Shown one piece after another: positions 37,307 to 49,856 of a DNA stretch of 64,000 nt. This DNA comes from Steromphala cineraria (taxonomy: Eukaryota; Mollusca; Gastropoda; Trochida; Trochidae): contig OU744721.1 in NCBI GenBank assembly GCA_916613615.1, positions 81,039,060 through 81,103,059 of the forward strand, in the 5' to 3' direction. Each line of letters opens with the position of its first letter. Positions within the stretch are counted from its first letter, which is position 1. A program made the translations under genes and the position numbers. The notes under the pieces were generated by a model. The model did no database searches. It saw only the letters and a program-made list of their open reading frames with translations, and had not been told where the DNA came from.

Positions 37307-40300
37307 ATTCTTTCTTATTATTTATTGAATTTTCAAATTGCTAATGTCGATGTTTTTTATCATGGTAGTGAACATTGGTGTACAAAATGTTCAAATCCAT
37401 CTAAGATACATTCACTTTATGTACATGAACTTAATTTAGCATTATCAATAGGGATGCAATTTATGAGCTCGGGGTTATTGATATAGTTTGGTTCCAAGGT
37501 CACATAAATAATTTGTTAGTTTTTCACCATCCTCATGTCATTTCAGCAATTTCAGATCTGAGAGCTTCTAAAGTCCTCTGGTGGTGTTTTATTATGTCGT
37601 CGACTAAAGCAATTTCATCTAAATCAATACATTTATCTTATATATATTCCACAAGGATTTTTATTTTGTCCTAACTTCATCCATGATTTCTCTTTTTCTA
37701 GTCAGAATTGTAGAATATGAAATAGTATTTTCCGTTATATTAACTAAGAAGTTAAAAAGTGCTTTTTCAATTGAAACGTTCCGTCAGTTCATTGAGTATT
37801 ATTTTATAATAGAGGTGTAAGCTGTGAATGAGTTAGTTTGTAGTTAACATTTCTTTCCCGTTTTTTGATTCCGTGTTCTGTTCTCTTTAGATGTTATCAA
37901 GCTATTAGAGCTACTTTTTCAATATTTCGAAAACAACATTTCTTGCATAAGAATTATTGGTGTTTTTTTATTTTCAAGATTACTGCGTGATACTTACATT
38001 TTTGACGTTTTTTCAGCCTGGAGTATTCCGTGTTATTTTCAAGCTTTAACGTGGTAACATATTTCAAATATTGTATTGTCCAAAATAAGTTACTATATTG
38101 TATCATTCCAAAGTCACTTTACTGGGGAAATCATAAAAAATGGGCATTGAATGCTTAGTATCAAGTGAATGGTAACTTTCTTAATCGTCAACATTACAAC
38201 ATCACTCATTTAGAAAATTCCCATTGCTTAACTCTGTAATATTCAAAAAGAAAGTCTAGTCAAAGACAATACTGAATTTGGTACTTTCGGTCTCACTTAT
38301 ACTTACCCTTTGAATTTGCAGCACAAAAAGATGTGTTGTACGATAAATGTCTGGCAATAAAAGAAGTAACTAGAATACTCAAATCAGAAATAGAAAGGAA
38401 AACAATAAGGTACTTTTGATATTTCAAGATTTGAAATTCCATAAAGGAACTGAAGATGCTCTATAGATGAGAGTACTTGATAATAATTGAATCATGCATT
38501 ACGTGTTTCATCAATGTCTTACATGTCTTCAATAGAAACATACGTAGTGAGCAAGCAAGAAGAAGTAATAAGTGATATGAAATCAGTTAACCATATACTC
38601 AAAGTCTTCTTCAAAGTAATTTGTCTTTGAGACAAAACGTAAAACTTAAAGCCACATAAACCTTTGTGTAAAGAGATTGCAAATGTGCTGCAATAACTTG
38701 CTAACACATCATGAAACATCATATAAAAACGGACACATTGTTCATTTGTTTGAAAATACCCCTTTTCAACAGCTCAAACATTGACGATTTCTCAAATACT
38801 TTGTTTGTAATTACGATTAATTAAAAGTATCTTCCCCTAAACAACTCGTGAAATCTACTGACACCTTTGCACTAAAGTTGTTATATGTTATTCAATTCTG
38901 TTAGATACAACCTTTACAGAAACTGATCAAAGTAGCTGCTCTTCAATTCACTTAGAAATAATCTTTTTGATGGTGTAGATTTTCAATTAACGTTCTCATT
39001 GATGTTTTTGCGTCTCTTGAATTGTTTTTACACTTAACTTTGTTCTTGACTACGAAGTATATATCAAAATGCAAAAAGTAAAAAAATAAAAAGATATTAA
39101 CAGGAATTTCAAAGGCTGAAAGATTTTATCTAAAACATCTTTAAAATTCAAAATATAGTTATCTGTGTATTTATCGAAAGTTAACCAAATTTTCCTTGTT
39201 GTTTTACGGAGATATAATCCTTCTCAATGTTTTAAGGGTTGGTCAGGCTTTATTAAAAAACAATCTTATCGCATGACAATATCAGTTTGATATCCAACTT
39301 GTATAATGATTTTCCGTTCCTGTTATCTATACAGTAAAAAATATTGTCTTTCAAATTTTAAAAACCTATAATGCATGTTCTTTGAAAATATCTCCCACGA
39401 CAAAGTCACATTAATCTATTTATTCAAGAGGTGTTCGATTTCTGCGTTGTATAAAAGGTTGTCAGAGACGATCACAGTAGAACTGCGAGATAGATTCACA
39501 GATACAATTAGGATTGAACAGGCAGGGTTTGACTAACTTCCAAGTTAGTTTGTCTTTAATATTGATCGATCGTTGATTTGAGATTCGATTTGTTTTGACT
39601 TTAACAATTTACACTCTATTTAAAGGCGTTAAATGTTGACATTCAATTAATTGAATTTAATAAAATGATTTTCCTTTGAATTATACAAGAAACAGATTAA
39701 AAGTAAAAAGATACCACTTAACAACAATCTGACGAAAACGGCAAAATTCTTCTGTACAATATTTGTTTTTGCTATAAATCGATAGAGGCACAGAACATGT
39801 AAGACAATCCTTATTATCACAATAATTACCTTTTCAGTGTTTTGTCTTGATGATTGTATCTAGGATACATTAATATTGTGAAATTGTAGCTTGTTACATG
39901 AAACAATACACAGTTAGATCAATAATAAGAAATCATTTTATACTAAAACGGCAGAAGATTTAAATTCGTTTTCGTAACCATTGACGCCAATGCATCCAGC
40001 GTATTTTCGGAATTACTCTCATTGACAAATCACGCGACATTCAAAATGGCCCCCGTTTGCAAAATGCTCGGGGCGAACGTGCTCTACGCCTATTAGTTAC
40101 TGAATGCTTCCGGTGAATGCAAGCGTTTATTTAGGGTGGGTAAATTATCAACTTGTTACCAACGCAGGTGTGAAATAATAAGGCATATTGTATCTGCTTC
40201 TGAAACAGAACATAAGTCACAACTGTCAAAACCGGACCTTTGCGTAAGTAGATTGTGACATCACAAGGACTGAATACACGGGTATTGTTGCACATTTCTT

Positions 40301-43300
40301 CTACAGTCATCGATAAATGGTAACACTCTATACAAACCAGAATCGCCGAAGAAAATATAAGAAAATAATTTTGTAATTATATAATGTAAACATACAATAT
40401 TTGTTGACATAATATAAAATCTTACCCAAAAGCAATAATGTCGATGTCCAATTTATACAATTTTGGGAACATGCTTGTTAAGCTGCTTAAATGGAAACCT
40501 GAAAATTACACAACTAAAAATCTAACCTTCATGTGAACATCTTTTTAGGTACGCCAAACCAATATCTAAATAATTATATTCGTTTTCTGCAGTCCGTATG
40601 TTTATGGTAGTCACTTTTTCAAATTTAAAGCGAGTAAGGTCTTTAAAATATTTACATGTACCACTTTAAGAACATAACAATCAGGAAATCATAACCTAAA
40701 AAATTTAAACAGCATAAACATCCTTCGAATAACAGCAAGTGATCAACTGCACATGACGCATATGTTAGCTATGAAATAATACATCAAACAAGTGGGTAGC
40801 AAATATTATTTGATATCCGACAGTATATGAATTGTTTTAGTACAGGAACACGAGGTAAGTGTCAATACAAAATCATATAAGGATCCGGACTTCACATACC
40901 AATGCAGTCGTCGACAAATGTTTTGAATCTTCTTACTTTAGCTTACTCCCAACTCGTAGGTGTTATGAACGCCGACGGAAAAGGACTCTGATAAACTAAA
41001 TAAGTAAGAACTTTGTTCAAAGAACACTTGAACTGTGACAAGTGGTGGTGAGTGAGTTATTGTTAAGCACCGCTTGGGCACTGAGTATTGCAGCCATAAA
41101 GCGGGGACACGCTGATAAGGTATCGATTCTATCAACACTTTAAACTTAGTACCAGGAAGATTTATAAAAGTCAAATGATTGCAGTAGTGTCTGAAACGAG
41201 TCGCGTTAATCAAGAATGCAGAACAACATCATCTGCTAGCTAAAATATAGAATTTTACAAAATCTGAAACAAAACTGCGAGAAACTGATTTCTGTTTCAT
41301 GATTTATGTCGTTTTGAGGAAATCCATCCCTTTTCAACGTAAATCACTGAAATGTGTTAGAGTATAATCAGTTCATCCTCGGGCTACAGACATCTTATAG
41401 TGAGGTAATTGATAGGTTTTGACAGATCATCAATTTGGTGTCATCTAGACTAGTGAAACATGATGACATTACATATGGGTACCAATTCTCGCACTTGCAA
41501 AATGTCTTTGGTAAACGTGAGGTAAGACCTACATTGTCTTGATTTATGACGTTTATAATACAGAATATCAAGCTTAGTATGTCAATCCACAAAGACGAGT
41601 TCAGCGTCACTGACTGAATAAAAAGAATATTACAGATTTATAAAATATTGCCACTAATATTATAATTAAGTGGGTTGTTTTACTTCATTTTCAATGAAGT
41701 AACTTTGAATCATATCAGATGCAATCATATCACGAATTGAGCTAATTCAGACATTTTCAATTGTATTTTATTCCTAAGTTAGGAGATGGTTATGTTTTGA
41801 AAATGAATGATAGTAAAGAAACACGACCATTCCTTTTACGTTTTGCATATTTGAAAGAGCAGTTCACTGAAACAACAGTTAAATATTGAAAAAGACTGAT
41901 CACGTTGATTACTCACTCAAATTGAAGGATAGCAATAGCACACTAGAAGGGTATGATCACATCTCAAAAGCGCTCACAGGCCAAGACAACATTTCAATGC
42001 GTGGCTTCAGGGTGGTTCAAAACTGCAATATGGCACAGCGAATTGTTCGTAGCCAAAGTGTGAACAACGTCTCTGTGGATTCACCCTGTAGCCACGCTAT
42101 GATTCTTCCCCTATCAAAATTGCATTGGTACCTCTGTGCATGTCAAACTTTCAGTTGAATGCAGCATGAGGAGGGTTCTAATTTGTGTGCTCAAATATTC
42201 ACGGAAAACGGATTTCGCACCTGTAAGGACGTAATCAACTTGTGATCAATGCGTTATGACGACGTAAACATTTGACGGATTCTTGTTTTGAGCATGATGT
42301 CTCAGGAACGTTCGCATATGCAATATGCTTGATACGTAGTTTTTGTCGTAAAGCTTTTATCATTTCAACATGATTTCTGCTTAAAATTTTATCCTTTATA
42401 TACATAGAATTATGTCCAAAAGAAATAAAGGTTTGACCCTCAACTCGTTTTGAGTAGCACATCAACTTTATTTCTTACACATCTAATTGAAATTTAAGAG
42501 ATTGACGTCATCTACAACATTGATAAATAAGGTTAAATGCGTATAGCGAGTCTACGAATTTGAATAACATCTACATGAAAGAGTATGTTTTCCTCAGCTC
42601 TACCCATGCGTGTGACCCTGTTGAAATCTCCTGAAGCTGTTTTAAAGGTTCAAAATCAAATTACAGGCATACATTCGGTTTGATAGATGGAACATGAAAT
42701 TCGTCAAAAGTGCATTATCGACACATGACCTGCTTTGCCAGTTAACATTTTGCCATCCATTTCCTGTTGACATGGAAAATATTTTGATCGAGTTCTGTAA
42801 TCCCATTTGATCATCAACAGTCGCAGTTAGGCTAATCCTCCCAAAACTTTAAATATCCTCAATCAATGCACTGAAATTACGTTGATGAACCTCAAACTAA
42901 GGAGACTTTATTTTGCAAAATCTCACATGTCATGTGTATAAACTAAATACTAACATGTTTGATCTAGCCTATAATTATTATTACCCTACTATAACAATCT
43001 TATATATATATCTTTATAAGCTGATACCTTTACACTCCAAACTTCAAAGGGAAATAGATATAGATATATCTCATTTAAAATTATTCCCTCATTTTAAATT
43101 TTTTTATGATTCAGTATAACACTCTTATGGCTGAAATAGAAAGTTCATTCATCATTAAAAAGCAATGTGGGTATTTTTAGTTCATTTGAATAGCTCAGTC
43201 TGTTTACTTGCATAATAACTGTTAAATTAGAATAAACACATATGAGCTACAAAGGGCAAGACTAGCAATCTTTAAACATATCCCAATTCTCTAAAATACC

Positions 43301-43780
43301 GTTTCAAGGGCAAGCTGAATGTTAATTAAAAGTCGCCACTCTCTGGCTGAAATATTCTTTTACGCCCCTGAAAACGTCATACCGTTACTTTTGGGTGAAC
43401 AATTTTAAAAGCAAAAGTACCTGAGGTTAACATCTTGAGAAAATCCGTTTGTCAAACAAGGCATTTTCCTTACAATTTGCATGTTACTTGCGATATCTAC
43501 CGAGAAACATAATTTCCACTAATAAAGCTGACGTTCTCGTTCAGTGAGCATGTCATTAAATGATGTTTGCTATGGCAGAGATGCTAAGCGCAAGAATACG
43601 AATAAAATCATTCGTCAACAGATGTAATGTATTTGTTTAAATTTTTCTTAAAACATAATTTATCTTTGCAAAACATATATACTATGTATACCCTCTATTC
43701 CCGGGTACCATCTCTCGTTAAGAATGCTCGGATAGACAGACTGGTTTATTGACAGAGTAGCAAGCCGAGCGCTTTATACC
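37307..43780. other. Intergenic, no gene recognised
   Basis: About 6.5 kb with no supported exon. The open frames at 40938-41213, 41886-42158 and 42235-42465 have no recognisable domain, no splice context and no homologue elsewhere in the window, so I leave them out as genes. Confidence 0.5.
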
Positions 43781-44035
43781 CATCTTCCTACGCCAAACCT
43801 AAAACGCCAGTTTCTGAACTGTCAGTTTTATGCCTTGCTGCAGACCCTTGCATTTTCTGTGTCGATATCAGCGCACCTACAGGCGATTGTTAGCAACCTC
43901 CATTTACTTTCTTATTGGACTATTGCTCCATCTTAACAGTAAGCTTTAGAGCAAGCACAGAAAGTTTAAGGGTCGGGAGCATGGCATAAAACTGACAGTT
44001 CGGAAACTGTCGTTATGGCTTGGCGTAGGAAGATG
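43781..44035. repeat. 255-bp foldback element, arms about 80 bp
   Basis: The left arm (43781-43861) and right arm (43956-44035) are imperfect inverted repeats. They begin CATCTTCCTACGCCAA and share GAACTGTCAGTTTTATGCC and TTCTGTG. The flanks read CTTTATAC (left) and CTTTACTAC (right), a possible but imperfect 8-bp target duplication. It is probably a non-autonomous DNA element. Confidence 0.75.
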
Positions 44036-46595
44036 CTTTACTACACATTCATGTTTTAACTCAAACTAATCGTATGTGACTCTAAGCAGTTCTATAAACT
44101 TTTTAATTGTATAATTGGTTATATTTTTTATAAATTAACTTCAATTCCTTGTTAATTTCAAAATGTCGAAAGTTAGCTTCAATTTGCTTCAATCAATTAA
44201 ACTTAAACGTCAATATTCATAAAGGTCAATTAAGTTAACGAAAATAAAATATTTCCTATCCATTGAAAGGTAATTAATCTCGAAGGTTTATGATTTTGAT
44301 ATTACCAAAACCGTATTACATTTAGATATAAAAACATTTATGCGATTTTGATCAAAGGACTACCAAATGAAATCATTGATGAAATCACTGTATGTGATTC
44401 TACAAAGAGTGATAATGAAGTTGGATTTTAAAAATCTAAACATCAAAGGGTAATTACGAATGTAATTTTGAAATATTTACCAATCATTACATTCATTCTT
44501 TAGGAAATCACTGTATCTCATAAATCATCGATGTTTTGGAAATCGTAATTAGTTTCTTTCACCCGGGTTGTATTTCTTTATGCTTCAATCTGTCCATAGA
44601 CTTGGAAATGGCATAATTTGTCAATAACTCTGAAGATTACTGTCTATATTTGTTTAGCCACCATACATTTCCATTTGGTTTTCAGTCACAGCCTTCATCT
44701 CTAGCCATAGGCAACAACCCAGTTATACGATTGATTTAAAATAGTTTCTCTGTTTTCGATTAATTCACGGTAACTTTTAACTTCTGGAATGTTCTCCTAA
44801 AGATATTAATTAAACTAGGCAAGATTGTTCAAATAGGTGGTTTTATCATCGTTTTAAATGCATTTGCACTTTGCAAGTGCCCGTCCTACCATATAGCATC
44901 AGAGTCAGGAAGCTCATCTTACTTGACAACGTAATTTAGAATTTTGAAGTTGTAAAATCTTAACTGTGTGAAAGGTGAATACCATTTTTATTAATGTGTC
45001 CATTATATTAGAACCGGAGAGCTGAAAACCATTGAGACCAATTATGCATTTTTTGTGCAAACAAAAATGGTAACTGCAATTTCAAGCATGTTTCATTAAT
45101 AAAAGAACAAAACTATTTTGCGGCATATGTTCATCCTTAACGGGCCTGTATGGCGACAATGATCAGTCCTGTTCGTATTGTATAGACAAAGTTCATGCAG
45201 GTTTATTTTTAGCCATTTGAAAAGTTTTGATGGATAAAATCAATGTTATCGTACATTAAGTGATACACTTGCATAACCTGTAGATATCATACTAATGAGA
45301 CTTTAGCGATAAGCTCAAAGGTCGCATATCGTTTGATTTTTAGTTAGAAAATTCAAATTCGACGCATCGGCACATAACATTAGAACGTACTAAAATAAGA
45401 CATAAGGTTTGCATACACGTGTTTCATAGTTCATTCATTTGAGTTTAAAATTTATTATTTTTCATAAAACATTTTAGTTTGCGTGCAACATTGAAATATT
45501 GTAGGATTGATAGAAATGGAACTTTAAAACAAACATTAAAAAATGAATTACTTCAGATCTGATATTAATTCAATTACACCTCTCTAGCCAACATAGAACT
45601 GCTAACAGGATGCACGCAGCAATATCCAAAGATATGTTTAGGAACCGATCAAAAATGTTATTACAATAACCTTCACTCAATATTTACAAGATCAAAAACG
45701 TCAATTTATACCTAAAATTTGACAAAAGAGTTTTGTGTCTCATTGTCACTTTTTCATGTTTTAAATCAGCTTAAAACAAATGTAGTGAACATGAATGTGT
45801 ACATCAAAATTCGTACATGAGTTGAATATTGAATTAAAAAATTGTCATACCATTCTAAGCGTACAATTCACTTTCTTTTTAAACAGAAACAAGCAGCTGA
45901 AATGGTTGAGTTATATGTATATGTGTTTCCATGTAGAAGATTCCATTTCACATATTGCGGATTCATATGCCACACAAAACAACAAAAAATTTCATATGGA
46001 TATGAAGGGAACTGTTTTAATCAAAATACATGAACTTAACGAAACAAACATTATGTTCAATGTAGGGCATAATTTGTGGAGACAAGCAAAATAAAAATCA
46101 AGCCTCTAGGTTTCTTACAATGTTACAATTTCTAGTCCAATAATCAATCGTTAAAAGAAACACACACAAAATTGTTCTTTGGTCATTTTTAAACTTAAAG
46201 GTAACAAATAATCAAAACTTTACTTACAAATATGTTCTTTTTCATTCAGCACGTTTTACCCATTAGCGCTAACTTGTACACAAATGTTGAATAAACTTGT
46301 AAAAAACGACATATCCATATACATGTATATGCAATTGAATTGCAATTGAAAGTAAATTAAAACGAAAATGATAGTGTTGAAGTTCTGCATTTCAAATGAA
46401 ATAATTTCCTAACAGAGTCAACTCTGTTTAACAAACAAAGCAAAACAGAAAGATATGTTGAACATTCTTATCCTCGTTCCCATTTAAATACAAAGTTAAG
46501 AAGTTTTGAACCAGACAGGACGCATACCATACCTCCTTTTTGCCAATAAGGTCAAATAAACATAAGATTTTATGTATAACATATAGATCTTTTTG
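44036..46595. other. Intergenic, no gene recognised
   Basis: AT-rich sequence without supported exons or clear repeats. The overlapping open frames at 45795-46094 show no domain. Confidence 0.45.
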
Positions 46596-46599
46596 ATGT

Positions 46600-46912
46600 T
46601 GATATTTATGTACAAATTGAACTACTAACAGAAGATGAAATGCTCTCTCTTTTTTCTGGAGGAGAATTATCTATAACTAACCAAATAGATGAAATGCCAT
46701 GGAGATGTTTGATAATCCTTTACAGTAAATACCTATATTCCTTGTCATCCTCGCTCAAATGTACATATTAGATATTTTTCTTGACCTTGCTTTGTACATA
46801 TCATTTTCTGTGGACATGTCATAATTATGTGATGTAAATTGATATATGTACAATGATCTTCGGATTGATATCTGGAGGAAATAAAGAGATTCATTCATTC
46901 ATTCATTCACAT
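46600..46912 (+). mobile_element. Probable LINE 3' UTR with (ATTC)n tail
   Basis: The segment ends in GGAGGAAATAAAGAGATTC followed by four ATTC repeats, the style of a non-LTR retrotransposon tail. Upstream is AT-rich sequence that may be its 3' UTR. No reverse transcriptase remains in frame, so the left border is a guess. Confidence 0.35.
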
Positions 46913-46914
46913 TA

Positions 46915-49475
46915 ATAAAACAAACAAAAATGTGAATGTGGCTCACTTATACCCCTGACCGAATACGTTTACTTCCCATAACCTAGGCATCTCATTATCC
47001 AGACCATTAATACTATTGATCTTACAACAACAAAATGAATGCATTCTGCAGTCGGTCAGACAGCTTCTGATCTTAGAAAATGACTTTAGAAGAAATTTAG
47101 TACTACAAACATAAGAATTTGTGGAAAACATCAAATGTCAAAATTGTTTGTAAATTTGAACGGCACCCCGCCTAGTACGTTTGAAGACATATGCAAAATT
47201 TGAAATGAATTAGATGAATAGTTCTCCTTCAATAGGTCGGACAAATTCATAATGGAAAACAAGTAAGTACAAAACATGGAAATATGCTTGAAATATAAAA
47301 ATTAATAAAATCCCTTGTTATTTGGTACTGCACCCCTGCTATTAGATTTCTATCTTTGATAGCCATTTTAGTCGCCCATATCAGGTCACTACTCATACTT
47401 GTAATGATATATTGAATTCTTAATAAGTAGTCTAAAACAATTGAAGAAACACCAAATAGTTTCTCAACATTACAGATACTTCTTATTAGTGTTTCGTTTC
47501 ATAAGAGAATTTTATTAAGTAAGGGATTTTCAAAACGATGTTAATTAAGAATCAGGAACAAGAAAAGTATAGCAATCTTCATCTATGTTTATTCATAAGG
47601 TTCATGTCATTTTCTATTTAAGAAAAAGAGAACTTCTACCAATCATGTTTTGCAATAAAGCATAGTTTTGCCTTAAACTATTATAGTTAAATCACGTATA
47701 ATAGTTCAGTATAAAGCTATACATTATTGCAAAACACATGATGATAAGGGCTTCTCTATCACTTTTCTACAGCTAGTATGTAGATGTTAACTCGTAAAGG
47801 TTATTTTCACTTCAAAATAAAAATTTAAAACCTGGTTATAATGCCAAAACATGTCCAAGAGCAAATATAAGTAAGTTTTGAAAAGTCGACGGAATAGTCT
47901 GTAATACTATACCATTTTTCAAATAATTTGACAAAAAAGAGGCTTCTTTTCCTCCGTAGGCTTGTTAACTTCCTTCCTCTTTTATTGGAATTAAGTCTCA
48001 ATTGCCTGATATTTGTGCTGATTTTAAATAACGATTTTCGGAATGTTTTAATGCTTTAGGCATTGTTGGACGATAAAATATTTTCTAAGAACTCGATTAT
48101 TGGTATCAATGTTTTAAAGATAAGATCGTATTTCAACTGCAATTGTTTTCAATCTAAATGTAAATATTCGCTTTCTATTGTAATAATAAGGTTTTATTAA
48201 TGACTAGGAACAAAATGTCAGTTTGAATAATTACAATTTCAACTACATTTACTTACAAATACGCACACAAACAAAACAATTAAGAACATTGTTACAGCAA
48301 TGGTTGTTGGAAATGTTAGATAGAAACACATGACTTCGAGATACTTGTTACACGATATTTACAACTGTCTTTATTGGACACAATGTTATATCTGTACAGA
48401 AATTAAAGGTTAAATGGATTTCGTTCAATAACAGAAAAAAATACCTCTTTACCACAATAAGATTATATAGATTTGACATTTACCACGAGACTTCAAAAGT
48501 TCAAGCGAAATGTTATATCCTAAATATATTTATACTGTAATGCAACACTGGTGTGATTATGTAAATGTGTGTGATAATAAGTCATAATATTGCTGAGGAT
48601 ACGGAACTGGAATTCATCTTTTTTAAGCAAGTCTGCCGACAAATTCAAACTGATACTGTTATAAATACGACTTTTGACTTGTATTCAACAATATTCAGGC
48701 ATGAAACATTTTCACTAACATAATACATCGAATAAACATTTGCTTTTTATTTGCAAAAAGCTGTGTCCGTTTACATTTCCTTTGGTACTTGAAGCAAGTA
48801 TTTATCAAAGATGTCAAATTCTTAGATACGTAACTTTCCAGACAGTAAAATCCCAAAACAGACATAAAAACATGCTCCTTTTTGCTCTGGCATTCGACAA
48901 ATTACTTTTATCTTGATGGACAGCTAGATTTGCTTTTCCAAACATTGAATGACGATTTCACAATCGAAATATTATATGGAGTTCCATATGAAGCACACGG
49001 CGGAGGCGCTTGTCTGCAAGAGATGTTGCTCCACTGTGCACAAGTTACAAGCACACCCTCTAAACAACAATCATCATCATAATCAAATTAAAGGTAATCA
49101 CGGATAATGAAATACGTTCACCAAAGTTTACCACATGTTTCAAATATTGGTGTCAATTATGTCCATATTTCATTTACGTTTGGCTTCATTCCGCTGATAT
49201 CTGCTCATATGGCGTTTGGAACCACGGAACCAGATACGAAGAAGGAAACATAATAACCCCCGCAACACTTTGCAGGGGAAATAATACGTTTTAGCACTAG
49301 TTTCTTGTGTAGAGGTAGATTGATTTGCTGCGACAAATATTACTCGAGTGTAAATTGGTCCCGATGTCAATACATTTTTCTTAATTCGAGAAAAACAATA
49401 ATGCCCGATGGCTTTCGCTCATTATATATTATTCGTTTCATATATATGTTATCAAAAGTGACGTCGTTAAGTGTT
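46915..49475. other. Intergenic, no gene recognised
   Basis: This lies between the LINE tail and the 3' flank of copy B. Nothing supported was found. AATAATGCCCGATGGCTTTC near 49398 recalls GC-rich bits near 8885 but is too short to call a repeat. Confidence 0.45.
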
Positions 49476-49668
49476 CTCTAAATACCACGTGGTTCTGTAA
49501 GTTTGGTCACTAAATTCCTCAGGAATGATACAGTAACAGTAACATATGCATCATATAGTCATCATGGCGGTTTTACTTTCGAGAGGAATTTCTAAATGTA
49601 CACTCAATATTCCCACGTGCATAACGTAAAATGATCAGAGGCAGAACAACACTTCTGCTGACTGCTGT

Positions 49669-49856
49669 TCACTTCCACAGATACCCCTTATCGTCCAGAA
49701 GCTTTGCCAGCTGTTCATTGTGAGGCCTGTAGAATTCGTCCAACAATCTCCGAGTATCTGCTCTCATTGGTCCAGCAGATTCCTTCCTTTTCTTGTTTGC
49801 ATTAGCAACAGATGAATCATCCATTACGAATATTTCTTCGTTTGGTGTCAGTGGTC
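49669..49856 (-). CDS. Copy B exon 7: C-terminus
   Basis: Acceptor TTTTGTAG, with TGA at 49671-49669. It encodes RPLTPNEEIFVMDDSSVANA, KKRKESAGPMRADTRRLL, DEFYRPHNEQL and a final GYLWK. It differs from copy A at about 5 of 188 bases, causing A-to-P, D-to-N and P-to-A changes. The match with copy A continues about 190 bp past the stop. Confidence 0.93.
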
